A model generated the notes under the pieces. It worked only from the letters and a program-made list of their open reading frames with translations. It did no database searches and was not told where the DNA came from. From NCBI GenBank assembly GCA_940337035.1, contig OW679203.1, forward strand, positions 78,693,061-78,757,060: a stretch of 64,000 bases of DNA, given 5' to 3'. The position numbers and the translations under genes are program-made. The DNA is from Agriotes lineatus (Eukaryota > Arthropoda > Insecta > Coleoptera > Elateridae). Positions 10,810 through 23,150 of this stretch are shown piece by piece (the stretch's first letter is position 1; every line of letters begins with the position of its first letter).

Positions 10810-12140
10810 GAGTTTCAAGTAAATCTGTAAGTGACAGGCAAACGAGATACAATGAACACATTGTCGAAATCATAATCCAGCGTATGGAGGAAAAATATCT
10901 TTAAGAAAGGTTGGCAGGCAGTATGGTTATCGTGAAACAGATTTCAGAATATACATATTAAGATAGTTCTCAAATTCTATTCTTAGAAAGTTGGTACAAT
11001 CACTAGTTTAAAATACATGTGTACTTTACTGTCGGTGATTTACAAATTACTAATTACTTTATTTAACATATTATTCAATCGGTACTTAGCTTCATATTAC
11101 GGATACGTAAATTCACAGAGCAAGACACTGTGGAGTGGTGATAAACCCATAATTCGTCCCAGTATTTTGAGGATACTGTTGTCGATCTTATTCTCATATA
11201 GTTCCTCAATTCTTCTTTATTTAGCATTTTTAAAAATTGATTTGTTCCATAATTTTTTCTTTTTCTGTCCCTCTCTCTTTCTCTCTATCTTTCTTTGTTT
11301 GATTTCCACTTTTTTACTACTTTAGTATTGTCATTTTGATCCTTTCCTATCTTTCGTTTATATTCCACAAATTGTGCAACAGGGCATTTAATGAGATATC
11401 CCACTCCAGCTTCATACGATTTCTTTAATATAACTTAATATAATTCAGAATGAAAGGTTGAAAACTTTACAAAATTAATGAATAATAACAAACTGAATAT
11501 TACATAATATACTGAAATAATCTATATATATCAAAGGTTTGTTTTTTCAAGCAATGTATGACCCTGGTTATTTTGAATTAAATAAAAGAAATATTGAACA
11601 AATAATTTGATCATTTAAAGTTTTTGTTCTTGAATCTAAACCTTAAACAGAATAGCTGAACATTTTGTTTGATTTAATCTAACCTGTATCTGTTATATTT
11701 TCAAGATTTTGATGATGAATCTCCTATTTTACATATTATAGTATAATAAATGTCTTTTCTGTGTACTAGATTGTTTACCCACACACTTTTTCATGAAACA
11801 TTCCTTTCATATCTCTACCAATTTACTTCGTTTGTCAACTAAATATTTATTATTGCCAATATGTTGTCCATATATTATTCATCATTAATTTTTTTGGCCT
11901 TGATACAACTTCTCAAATCACATAACAAGTGTTTTAATATCAATTTTTTTTATATTTATTTTCTCATCTCTTGACTATTTAGGTATTTTTCAGAACGTTC
12001 GACTTTTACTTTATTCGCCATTTGCTGTATTTATTTTTTCTCAAAATTTCATATTCTTTCCTTTCGACCTTGTTCCTCTCAAAATGTATTTATTAGAGTT
12101 ATTTATATTTGTAATGTAGCATGCTGTGTGAATGCTTAAT
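10810..12140. other. AT-rich stretch without a clear gene
   Basis: One 102-codon plus ORF at 11017-11325 is rich in Leu/Phe/Ser and lies in T-rich DNA. It looks like a shadow of composition. Traces of LINE-like residues on the minus strand at 11100-11220 are too weak to call. Confidence 0.4.
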
Positions 12141-12149
12141 TAATTCAAT

Positions 12150-13140
12150 ATTAATATCCAGATATCTAAAGGGTATCATGTGATAACAGTTGGTGATAGA
12201 TTACTGGTGGTAGTAGCATTAGGCAAGCAAGAGGTTGTTTACTGCAAGTGAAAAAACTTCTTTAATTTTGAATAATCTACGTTTGATAAGTCACGTTAAA
12301 GGGCTAACTTTCCTTTAATTGTAAGAGTAATATTGTATATTTGGTACGTGATAGCAAGATAGCCTTCTTCACGATCAATGTGACCAAAGGTCACAATTAT
12401 TATTCATATTTAAATTTCAAGATTGTTTGAAACCATTTGAAGTGGTAATTGGTATTTAAACCATCAGTAAGTGAAAGTGAGAGTGATTGTGGCATGCTGT
12501 ACTACCGTTTATCAAGGTATTAGGAGCTACGAGAGCTACAACGACCTAGGTTGGGTCTTCGATAACTCAAGGGAGTGTTTGACGACTACTAATCAGTTAG
12601 GAGCTGATAGAAAATACACTCAAGGTACAAGTGAGCCTTCGTGAAGGTTATTGTATTTTTATTAACAAGTTTGGTACGACAAAATTAGTGGAAAGCATTG
12701 TAATTTAGGTTTAGAGCGCAATTTAATATATTAAGTTTTCTAAATTTGCTTTGATTCGGGTACTCGACGTTTTCGGCCATTATAAGTAGAAATTATATCA
12801 TTTTGGTCTAGGTATCTGTAATTAATTTTAACCGCAATTTGGAAAAAGTAATTTGATTAAATAATTTGACAACATTTAGTTTTGATGATTGTAATGTCAA
12901 ACCAAGCATAATAATACAATCTAACTTAAAAGAAGGTTCTATTAAAAGTACTAAGGAGTGTGATTGACAAAGAAGTCAATACAATAATAATTTTGTAATT
13001 CAGTATTCAATTATAAAGAGATTCATTATTATAACCTTTACTCATTCAGCTGAGGAAGATAGATTCTTATTTGCTCAATAAACTGACTAGCCGAGGTAAT
13101 TTTAAATAATAGTCAAGTGACATAATTTCAATCATATATT
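12150..13140 (+). repeat. Dispersed repeat family A, copy 1
   Basis: About 1 kb that matches the reverse complement of 31550-32560 over its length, with many blocks of 10-20 identical bases. Examples are ATCATGTGAT..AACAGTTG at the start, AGAGCTACAACGA, CAGTTAGGA.CTGA, GGGTACTCGACGTTTT and AAACTGACTAG.CGAGG near the end. The copies are perhaps 65-75% identical by eye. No ORF is kept in both. The TGTGAT start and the lack of coding sequence would fit an old solo LTR, but no TG...CA ends or target duplication could be fixed. Confidence 0.75.
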
Positions 13141-13799
13141 TTCATAAGTGAGATATGTCAATTTTGAAAGTAATTCAAAAGCAACAAGGTATGTGTTTAA
13201 TACATTATCTCGATACTACTTCTGTTAACTAAGCAATAGGGTAGATATCCAATTTACTAATTGTAATAACCGTTCGAGTGCAAGTACCTTTTCTTTATCT
13301 CTAGTAAGTCAGCTCACCATGTATATTTCTGTGTTGCTCTATATATCTATTTATCTTTAGTAATGTTTCCCGTTCTACGTTACTTTAACTGTGATTTCTA
13401 TATTTAACTTTCTTTAAAAAAATTCCCAGTTGCATGTATTTTTATTTCTTGATACTTTAATTTAATTTAGATAGGTACACACCTTTCTTTCTTTTGAATT
13501 ACTCCCTATTTATTCATTGGTTTCTATTCCTAGTAAATTTATATAACTCGAGTCATCACTACTTCATAAATGTTTAGCGTCTTCTACGAGGGTTATTTTT
13601 TTCAATCTCCGATTCAGTAGGAATAAAAACAAGAATGTATTGCAAAGGCTCCTACCTTGAGGGCACCTATATAATTTGCTATTATTATTAATTAATTTAA
13701 TTGTTATATTAGAGTCAAATTCCAAAATACACAATCCTCTGTTTAATATTATTATTGTGTTTGAACTTTGCCTGTCCTTTTATTAGGCTGGTTAAAATG

Positions 13800-16070
13800 T
13801 GACCCGTGCTAATTTACTGCACAAAATAAATGGCTGTATGCCCTTTTCAATATTTAATTTAGCTGCAATTAATTTGGAACCCGAAATAAACAACAGAATT
13901 GGAAGTGCAGCTGCTTTGTACAACGCAATAAAAACAGTCCTCCTTAGTAAGAGAGAAGTATCAAAGCATACAAAGATTAAAATATATAAATCCGTTTTTA
14001 TACCAACCTTAACGTACGGGTGTGAGTCTTGGGTGTTAACAGCTAAACAAAGATCTAAATTGCAAGCATGTGAGATGCGAATCCTAAGAAGAATAGAAGG
14101 AGTTACAAGAAAGGACAGAATCAAAAACGAAGACATTAGAAAACCTTAAAAGTAAGATCACTGTTTACCTATATAGAGAAAACACAATTACGCTGGTTTG
14201 GACACCTTGTAAGGATGAAGGACGATAGAATTGTAAAGAAAATATGGGAAATGGGTACGGACAACAAAAGAAGCAGAGGAAGACCCAGAAATACGTGGAA
14301 CAAGGAAATAGGGAAGATATTTGAAAGAAGAGGAGTAACTTGGGCGAGAGCAAAGGAGATGGCCATGGACAGGAAGCTGTGGAGGCAGTTTTGTGAAGAT
14401 CAACCCTAAAACAGCACCCTCGACACCGAAAGGTAGAAGAGGACCGGATTATGTATGTATGTATGTAATTTGGAAAAACGCTAACTCAGTAGAACAATAA
14501 CTCTTTAATCCCAGGGTGAGTTCCTAATTTACAATTTATCTGGTGCAATACTGTACACCGGAATTAGTTCGACTGCGCGGTAGTTAAATGTTACCAATCT
14601 GTCAAAAATCCCACAAAATGGTTCATGTCGTGCAGTCAGCATTGTTTACGTTAATATGAGCGAAATTATGAACATTCGTAAGGTATTTACTCAAATCTTC
14701 GCGCTTTGGCGGCAAATAACATCTTTTGTTTTAGGCACGTATTTTATTTCGTGACGTCAAATGGACGCCGTCTTAAATTTTGCAATTGTTTAACCAGACC
14801 CTTCGATACCTTCGCATAACCTCAAAATTTGGGACGCCCTACTTATTCTTCGAACTGCGCCTTCGGTTGAGCCTTGAACAAGCTGCGTTCTTCAGTATGG
14901 CCTAATCTTGTATGCCCCTCGAATTCCGCAGGCTAACTCTGTTATTTTAGGCAATTTCCTACCTTTACTAATCGGTGGTAGCTGCCGCAATGTTCGGAGA
15001 CGACCGCAGTTGGTATCTGCCTCTGGAACGGCTTCCTCTGGTGTTGATGCTGGCGGTTGCACTCCTGCAGTCCTGATGTGTAGCAGTGAAGACCCCTGAC
15101 TCTGGACCCTTCTCTTGGCCGGAATTGAACTGCTGCCGATGTCGTCTGAGATGCTCTTGGAGAAAATTTTATTTTTAAGTTGCGGAAACCTCCACGAACA
15201 TTGCTACATGAACTTTGACAAGTGCACAACACAATAACATACTTTTCAGGTTTCAAAATGCTCATTTATTATATTAAAACTTTAATTGAAGTGGTGCACA
15301 AATTTCACAATGTCAAGCTTTATAATTATTCTTTCGTTCTCCATGATTTCCGTTATTTTAAACAAAAACAAATCTCGTTGCTCTAGTTACAATGAAGTTT
15401 TGATGAATTTTAGTACATATTAGAAATATGTTTGAGTACATAATTTTACATTTTCAAATTTCTTACAAATTAAAATATTGTCTTTTTCTTAATCTATATT
15501 GTTTCTTTGCGCCACACACATACACGTTTTATTAATTGCTCTGCTTTTCACTAACGTTTAATGCACTCAGTTATTTCATTACTTGTTATTTGCTTCTTCC
15601 ATGTCCTGCTGCTTGCTTTTCTAATTCCCTTTTCATGTCCTGCTGCCTGCTTTTCAAATTCCTTTCTCATCTCCTGCTGCCTGCTTTCCAAAATTGCTCT
15701 TTCGCAATGTATTGTTATATTATTCCAGCTTTCTTTACCTTTTATGATTCCTCACCAATTTCACTGAGTAGCTTAATTCAAATCTACGCTTCATTTACAT
15801 GCACCTAGCATCTATTACTTTCTTTCGGTTCGGCTATTCATTCTGCACAAACCTATTGTTTAATTTTTGAAAGTCAACTTCGACCCCTGTGAAAAACAAG
15901 CTTTGCCCCTTGCGCTCCTTTTACTCAATTACTTTACTATTACTGACATCTCTTTACCAATGCATTCATTGTTTGAATGTTAAGCTTATCATTGCAGCCA
16001 CATAAAACACCCCAACTCTGTGCTTACTGAATTGTTCATCATGTTGCACTGGGCCTAATACCATTACAGT
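13800..16070 (+). repeat. Dispersed repeat family B, copy 1
   Basis: Matches 32745-36025 in the same orientation. Shared blocks include AAATAAAT..TATGCCCTTTT before the LINE insert, CGAATTAGTTC, AAAATGGTTC, TCTGGAACGG.TTCC.C.GGTG, TTGCGGAAA.CTCCAC.AAC, GAAAAACAAGCTTTGCCC and CACATAAAACACCCCAA. It is interrupted here by a LINE (13880-14465) and in copy 2 by a foldback transposon. There is no common ORF; the 107-codon minus ORF (14942-15265) is not open in copy 2. The family class is unknown. Confidence 0.8.
13880..14465 (+). pseudogene. 5'-truncated LINE insertion with 10-bp target duplication
   Basis: A LINE C-terminal fragment: EINNRIGSAAALYNAIKTVL, SVFIPTLTYGCESWVLTAK, LQACEMRILRRIEGVTR, then after a one-base shift LRWFGHLVRMKDDRIVKKI, RSRGRPRNTWNKEI and a stop at 14409. 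It ends in a short (TATG)n run at 14451-14466. It is flanked by direct repeats TAATTTGGAA at 13870-13879 and 14466-14475. Repeat B continues on both sides, as the comparison with copy 2 confirms. This is a textbook 5'-truncated insertion, and one of the younger events here given the long open frames. Confidence 0.9.
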
Positions 16071-16899
16071 ATATGAAACATTTATTGCATAGAAAATGTA
16101 AGTACATCTCTCAGCTACATCGGTATGTAATCGCCATTTTTATATAGGCACTTATCACACAGTGGCACTAGCTTTTCTATGTCCTCCTTAAAAAAAGCTT
16201 CCCGCTTGTTTACTCAGCGAACTGTCTTTCAACGTCTCTCATAAACTGTATTTATCTGAAAATGAACTTGGCTGCATTATGCCCTTCGGAGTCTTCAGCC
16301 TGAAGAAAGCGAATTACGGCTTATTGCCCCTGCCAAGTGAAACTTTCGCGTCGTAAGCCGTAATTCGTCTTCGTCTGGCTAAAGGCATAGACTCTCAATG
16401 GCATAATGTAGGCAAAATATATCGTCAGTTGAGCACAGTTTATGAGGGACGACTGTTTTGCGAAAACCAACGTGAACGGTTGGCTGAGTGAACTGGCGGT
16501 AACATTCTTTGAAAAGAGCATAGAAAAGCTCGTAACACTGTGTTATACGTGCCTTCATCGAAATAGAGATTATGTAGAAATGTAACTGAAAGATGTACTT
16601 ACATTTCTTATATAATAAATATTTCATGTTCATTCTTGTTTTGAGTCCCATTGAATCGGCGGTTGATAAAAAAATAACCCTCGTATATTTATATCAGATT
16701 TAACTTTAAATTACCAATTATATCTAACTTAGAGCAAATTTTCCAGAAATTCCAATTGGAAATTATATAGAAAGGACATTGAATCGGCGCTCTAGGAACT
16801 CCTCTCCAGATCTACAGCTGAATTGAAAACTATGGCTAAAGCTATTACTGTATCAATAAAATATGTTTTTCAATCTTCCTGTGCCAAAACCACAAATAA

Positions 16900-17690
16900 G
16901 TCGATTTTCGAAGTTGCAAGTGGATACGAAAAGAAATTGGAATTCCTATAAAAAGGCCTTTGTCTTAGCTAGAGATAAACCGCAAGTAGAGCGAACTCTG
17001 AAAAAAACGAAATGAGGTTGTATAAAATCTGGGAAAGCAACACTGGAGGTATTACACCAAACATATTTTGCACGTCGCGTGCTCCTTTAAGGATACGACA
17101 CCAGTGAACGCAGTGTAGCAAGACCTCTAAGGAGGGTTACACAAGAGAACTGTGAAAAGCAAATGAGGTTGTAAATTTAACTCTACTCAAATGGGCACTA
17201 TACAGCTTTGCTCGTTTAGGATTGGAATGAACTATCTACCTGTGTGCTAAGGGCAAGTTTGTCGCTATGTCACATATTACATTGCTGGAGGAGAGTAACA
17301 GTATGCCCAGGCTAAATCTTACAAGTATTTTCATTTGAAAGGTGCTAGAAAAACTCGTACATACGAAATTTCCTCTATATTGATCACAATGCAAAGCCTT
17401 CTTGGATATCGTAGGTTTTGACAACATCTCGTTTGAATATATTCTTCTGGCTCTGAATAATAGAAGAATTGGCACTGCTCATATCAGATTGAATACCTAA
17501 CAAACGTACTTAAAAGGCGAATTATAACCATTTCTCTTGATGAAACAATTATGAATGTATCGGTGACTAGAGGATGTCCATAGGGAGGGGTGTTATCACC
17601 TTTGTTGTGGAGAATCATGGGGGATGGACTTTTAGAGGAATTAGACAAGAAGGGTATACACACAGGGCTATGATAATGATATCAGCTTTT
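16900..17690 (+). pseudogene. Jockey/R1-like LINE reverse transcriptase relic
   Basis: Starts near NWNSYKKAFVLARDKPQVE (linker before RT) and LEVLHQTYFARRVL. The RT domain follows as ALYSFARLG, VLEKLVHTKF, FLDIVGFDNISFEYILLALNNRRIGT, and GCP-stop-GGVLSPLLWRIMGDGLLEELDKKG near 17570-17660, with G(Y)DND where the YADD box should be. CPQGGVLSPLLW is characteristic of the jockey/R1/I group, a different clade from the RTE-like relics. Stops and frameshifts make it inactive. Confidence 0.75.
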
Positions 17691-17699
17691 AAATTTTCT

Positions 17700-20230
17700 T
17701 ATGATGTTTCGAAGATATACAATTCTTTACCTAATCCATAAATATTCTAAGTGTAAAGGTCTTCCGACATAATTTATTTAACATTTTATTGTTAAAAAAA
17801 CTGAAGAAAATGTGCTGTTTTGAGTTAAATATGTACTTTAATTACTAATCGATTTAATTTGTCACTTATAAAGTACTTCTATATTTTATTTAACAAGTTA
17901 TTAGGTCCAGCCAAACTACAATAGAATTAGTACGATATTTGTAGAAGTAGGTTAAAGGTAGTACGTCGATTATTCCTTGTCTGCAAGGAAACATAAAATG
18001 CAGTGGGGCTTGGAAAAATATTCTCCTCGACAGCAATATCGTGAAATTCAATACGACTTTAATTGAAGGAAAACTCCGGCATTTTAATTTTCAGAGAGAA
18101 ATATAAGAAAAATAGTCGACCCTCCGTAATTTCCATCAGAAATGCGTCGGATGAGGGAATTGAAAGGTCGTCCCGATAGTTCAAGAGAAGTTCATGAATT
18201 TGCTCGCAGCGAAACCGCAGTATCCCTTCGCAGTGGCAATAACGAAGTCTGCTTCTTGTTTATTTTTCGATTACAGCGAACAGTTGGTCGATCGCTCGCA
18301 GACAGCGCTTCAACAAACAATTCTCCACAATGACTTTTAGAAACAGCGCTTTCCAATTTACTAATCGACAGCGTAAATAACGATGTATGTTTTATGTATG
18401 ACATCTGCTTTGTTCGAGGGTTTCAGAATACAACCGTGATTCCCTGCTTTCATGGCCATGGATGGATTTTCACAAGTACCTGTGATTGTTATAATTAATG
18501 CGCCGATTCATCAGTTTTTTTAAGGCCATTAAAGAACTCATTTGTATGTATTTGTAGCAGCAGTTGATCAGCAGATTAAGGTGACCTAATAAGAGCTAGT
18601 TAAATAAAAAGGCCGTCGAAAACGACTTAAAAAAAAACACTTTTATTTTACAACGGCAATGCTACACGTTGGAGCTCAAACACACAGTCAGACAATTTCT
18701 TACATCTAACACGTAATCTAAAAAGCTGAGAGCTGAACACTAGTGTTCTAAGAGCTGAGGATAAAATATCATGCACTAGCTTATATAGCATTTCTAATCA
18801 ACTAGATAAGCTTATCGTCCGAGGATACACACGTGACAGGATGCGCGTGCATACAAGGTTACAAAGTCAGCACTTTTAAACAATAGCTTCCTTGTTCTTC
18901 AAGGTTGCAAGGTAAGCATTCTTAGACAATAGGGGATCTGTTCCGTACAATGTAACTAGCTCTACTTGATATAACAAAATGTACATGTGCTTATGTACAA
19001 ATTGAAATAATATTTTTGGTGTAGCGGCACGTAAGGGCCAGATGGTAGCTCCATACCCAGGATGAACATACGATATATGTAACTTTTTGTAATGAACCAA
19101 AAAACTAGTGTACATTCTAGACTGGGTAATTTTTGCTTAATTACTTTTGCGCATTTATATAATTTAGCCCTAATGCTAGTTTATAACGCCAAGGGCCAAC
19201 TTCTACTCAAGTACGTAGACGAAGTACAAATTATATAAAAAGTATCTATCACTCTGTAAATTAAAAGTCAAGTTCTCTTAAACATAAGTTACGTATACAA
19301 TGTATGTATAATATTAAACAAGAAAATAATATGCATTCGGGGAGATCCCGCAGAGATCGTCCTAAACACGGCAAGAACTTACGATACTTGGTGTTCAAAC
19401 TATTCTTGAACATTAATTTTAGTGAATAATGTGAAATAAAGTAAATACAGAAGTGCACGCAATTAGCCTACAAAAACTGCATAACTTGCGCCAGATAAGA
19501 TATGGGTCAAGTTTCTGTGTCGCGATAACAACTAAAAGTAAACGACACACGCAACAAGCGCCAGTTCCTTATGTTTCAAAACAGACGTTGCAGGTTTTAA
19601 TTGTGTATTATATCGCATATAAAAGGCACAACGCAGCAATTCTGCAACTAGTGGGTCAAAATAACAAACTTAGCGTTTAATTTTACGTTAGGTTACACAT
19701 ATATGATTGTAATTATTAATAGTAGGGCGTAAATATGGCATACATTTACTGTATAAAAGCTCTGTGATATGTATTAGAATTTAATATACATTTAACCACT
19801 AAAGTGTATTCATTGATGGGGATGAATATAGGCTACAAATATTCGTAAAGAGTTGGCAAAGCCTGGCCTTCTCACCCTATCTCTTAACAACGAAATAAAC
19901 TCCAACTCCTGTCAAATAAAACTAAACTGGTTTTAGAAACAAACATAAAAGGTGCTAAGTTCCAATTAATTTTGCGCCACATCTTTTACACTTGGTATAT
20001 TCCTGGTAGCCCGTGGTGCGGACACTGTCTAAGATTCGCCTGACGCTACGCTCTGTACTTCATCGGAGTCGGCGTTCCTGGAACTAAATGGTTAAATATG
20101 GTTACATTATTTACGCTTGATGTCGAACTGATATTGCTAAATTTAACCTGTCTGAGGGTCTCTCTAACCAAACATTCTTTTGTGTAAGGCTTTATTTTGG
20201 TCTGGGTGTCTTCAGGGGTCCGTGAAGCGT
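17700..20230. other. Transposon-poor stretch, one GC-richer block
   Basis: No gene recognised. 18160-18340 is GC-richer and unique-looking with no coding pattern. At 18847-18935 two imperfect direct repeats (CAAGGTTACAAAGTCAGCAC / CAAGGTTGCAAGGTAAGCAT) lie about 55 bp apart. 18640-19260 shows no ORF with a recognisable domain. Confidence 0.4.
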
Positions 20231-20236
20231 GGTAGA

Positions 20237-20398
20237 ATGAGTGAATTTTGGCTGGAAGAAGCCCGGCTGGCTACGGATCGCCTAATGCAAGCCGCCTATA
20301 ATAGACTCGCAGCTAGTTTGCTGTTTGGGTCTCCTTCTAAGGCTGCGATTTCGCCTGGTAATGCTGCAGGGAATCGCTGGCAAATGCCCTTTCAACAG
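20237..20398 (+). CDS. Candidate exon, unknown product
   Basis: From an ATG at 20237 there are 54 codons of GC-rich sequence ending at CAACAG|GTGAAT, a reasonable splice donor in phase 0. The peptide starts MSEFWLEEARLATDRLMQAA and continues YNRLAASLLFGSPSK, with an amphipathic helix-like first half. If not spliced, the frame continues to a stop at 20419. I do not recognise it. It lies in a GC-richer island (about 20000-20560) that might be a transcribed leader or a regulatory block instead. Confidence 0.22.
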
Positions 20399-20419
20399 GT
20401 GAATTGGACCCTTAACTAA

Positions 20420-21940
20420 TTCTGGCGGTGAGTTTGATCTGGTGCTCGGTAGCACGGCTTATTCGCCGCGCTTTGCTCAGTGTTGGAGCCCTGACCCTTG
20501 GAAACGCAGGGAGGTTACCTGAATCTAAGATGATGCGCCACACGGAGCCGCGAGGTTCTGTTTAAATGTTAATCTGGAAGCTGAGATCAGGTGCTGGACT
20601 TCAATGAATCACTAACACGATAGGAAAAGCGATTTCAAGGCAAAATGTGTAGATGCGGGCCCTCAACAAGTCATATAAATATGCTATTAAGTTTGGAGTT
20701 CGGGGTGTTCTTCAAATGCTTTCTAGATGGGGCTAGCGATTCAAGTGTCTTACGGTTCTGGGTGGATTCTTCAGGTAGGTCTAGATCTAGGACTAACGGC
20801 TTCGGTTAAGCGCAGAAGGCCTAGGAGCTTGTGGTTTTTCTAGCTAGAGCTGGCTGGTTGAGACGTTCGATTGAAGTATCTTTAGCAAGCCGGGAATCCT
20901 GATTTTATACCTTGTTATGCCTTTTTATCTGGATAATTTTCTGGGGGAATTCAAGAAGAGTTGCGTGATACTTTGCCTTATTATGGGCCGTTTGGTTTAT
21001 CTTCAATCCACGCGCACGGGAGATGCATACTATTTATGCACAAATAGAATTTTATGCAGGTGTCAAATTCTTAAGTGAACTAAGCGAACAGTTTTTAAAG
21101 GCGTGAGAAATGGTGTATATCAATAAATTAACTTTCTAGACTATGGTAAAAATATGGCTTTTCTATTTCAAGCCACACCGAAATCTACTTTTCCACGCAC
21201 CCGTTTTAACACTACTAATTATCCGTATTTAGAATTAGCAACTACTTGGTGGACTAATCGTTAATCCTATTCAAGTCTCTGTGACAACGTTCGTAACAAA
21301 AAGAGAAAATGTAAATAATTTTGTACAGTCTACAAAGAAATAAGAGGTTAGCGAGGTAGCTGCGGAGAGGTTGCTGATGCATATATAGTAGGAACTCGAA
21401 AACGTTCTATGGTAACCCGTACAACGACTATGCAAATATAATATGTTAACGGGGATATCATTATCAAATGCTCTGGTTCACACATTAACGCACTGTTGTA
21501 GGTTTGATATCAAGAAACGACCAGATAGGAAATGATGCTGGTTGCATGGATAACGCTACTGTTAAAGAGGAACTTGCCGACTACTTTGGCAACAATATTT
21601 CTTACACATTTGCAGACAACGCGGACGTAAAACTAATAGGTCTATATTTATCAACTAAGCATTTGTTTAATTTTTTAAGCATGGTAAAACAGTAGCACTT
21701 TTCCATACATCAAGGTGGTTGAATTTGAGAAATATGGTTGCATGATGAAAGATAAAATGAATTTTAAAATAGATTCGACATTTATTCACTGAGAGATAAT
21801 TTTACTACTTCTTTCGACAAAGTATTTTCATTCATGGTATGCTTTTACGCTGTAGTGGATAGTGATAACTTAAACAATCTTGAACATATCTTTATGGGAG
21901 GAAGGTATAATTAGTTAGCGTTAGGTCACTTTAAAAATTG
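20420..21940. other. No gene seen
   Basis: Mixed-composition sequence. The first ~150 bp continue the GC-richer island around 20000-20560. No repeat partner, ORF of note or RNA gene was found. Confidence 0.4.
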
Positions 21941-21949
21941 CCGCCGTCA

Positions 21950-22700
21950 CTGTCGTTTTATGCAAGCGTTGTCAATTTGTTGACCTCTCGCAAGGGAAGT
22001 TAGTCAGCTAACAGGATGTGCGTATTTGAGTGTGACCGTTCCGTGTAATGTGACCATTTTGGGAACATTAGCCACCCTTCGAGGCAGTCTCGACGTGGTC
22101 GGATTTAATCATTCCCAAGACGCAGCCTACAAGTCTAAAATTCCTCTTCGCGTGTTATTGTTGTGCAGTGGAATTTCATTTCGACCCTTGGTCGGATATT
22201 TGGAGGAATTTCGATCGTTCCGCCATCAATCGCTCCAAAACCATCCTGTATAGTGACGCTTTATGCCAACGCAGGCCCGAAAAACTTCTTTTCCATCAAT
22301 GCCCCTTATCGACACATTTAACTGAAGCTGGCCATTCTTTATTAGACGAGCCCGAGTCGGCCCGGCAAATCGCGGGAGTTGCCGATGGCGAACTTTTGCA
22401 TCCAATGACTCAAATTTAAATTTCTGCATTTCTTGTTAAGTTAAATATGTTTTATTAAGCGATCTATGTTGTGTGATATTTAAGAATTGATCGCTCTAAG
22501 CAGACATAAATTTTTAGCGCGATACCTTAAGCTAACAGGCTATCAATATTTTCCCGGTAGAATTTACCGCGGCCTAAAGTCACGATCAAATACAATTCTC
22601 AAGGATTGCTTTATTAGCATTTGATGTGGTTCTGGCCTTCAGCTGGGGCCCGCCTAAATTTATTTCACGCAATATTTTAATGTAGTCATCTGAAGTTTCA
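21950..22700. other. GC-richer unique block, possible conserved non-coding DNA
   Basis: Balanced base composition, no repeats, and overlapping short ORFs in several frames (22026-22253 and 22168-22419 plus) without recognisable domains. The neighbourhood lacks transposons. This is the look of insect conserved non-coding elements, but only an alignment with a related genome could show that. Confidence 0.3.
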
Positions 22701-22779
22701 TTCCGTTTGATTTTATTTGTGAAACCTTTTTATTCAGACTACACCCCATTTTTAATAATTGTTTGTAGGTTATAAAACG

Positions 22780-23150
22780 GCCAAAGAAGAATATAGCGGA
22801 TACAAATGCAAAGTTGTGCATCAGAGCGGGAACGGTTAGCCAGTTGACATATTTAAGTAGTGTAATAGGCCGAGAACATATCGTAATTAAAAAAGTAGGG
22901 TGTGGTAGGAATTAACAAAGTGAGATCAATTCTTATCAATTTGATTAAAATCTCTTCCGTGAACAATGCTGTGATCAGAACTAAAGCTAAATTGTCAAAT
23001 GCAATGGTCAAGTCATTACTCGTTCATGGTTCAGACACTTGCTGTCTTACAAAGGTAATAAATCAAAACCTGCATGTGTTTCTAAGTAGTTACCTAAAAC
23101 GTATGTTATGAATATTGTTAACAGAGATTGGAACCAAAGGCATTTGAAAA
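22780..23150 (+). pseudogene. LINE C-terminal fragment
   Basis: Frames read VSQLTYLSSVIGREHIVIKK (the FKYLGS.I..G block) near 22838-22897, then after a shift SNAMVKSLLVHGSDTCCLTK near 22997-23058 (the YGCETWxLTK block), then LSSYLKRML. This is the region downstream of the RT palm. It is short and decayed. Confidence 0.6.

Larger units (their letters stand above)
13587..16683. mobile_element. TA-flanked foldback DNA transposon, split by repeat B
   Basis: The ends are CGAGGGTTATTTTTTT at 13587 and its inverse ending at 16683, each followed by similar inner sequence (CCGATTCA, then AAACAAGAATG). Both sides are flanked by TA (13585-13586 and 16684-16685), the Tc1/mariner target duplication. From about 16070 to 16625 the element is one large palindrome: left arm about 16073-16300, right arm about 16350-16625, meeting at GAATTACGGCTTA/TAAGCCGTAATTC. 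The left terminal 50 bp is separated from the palindrome by about 2.4 kb of repeat B, so repeat B inserted into it. No transposase; it is a non-autonomous element. Confidence 0.8.

Noticed and set aside
13799..13879. Start of the 116-codon ORF before the LINE insert
   Set aside because: Those codons are repeat B; the LINE coding part begins after the target duplication at 13879.
14942..15265. 107-codon minus ORF
   Set aside because: Part of repeat B; not kept in copy 2.
22902..23111. Host gene of 69 codons
   Set aside because: It is the tail of a LINE reverse transcriptase reading (HGSDTCCLTK).
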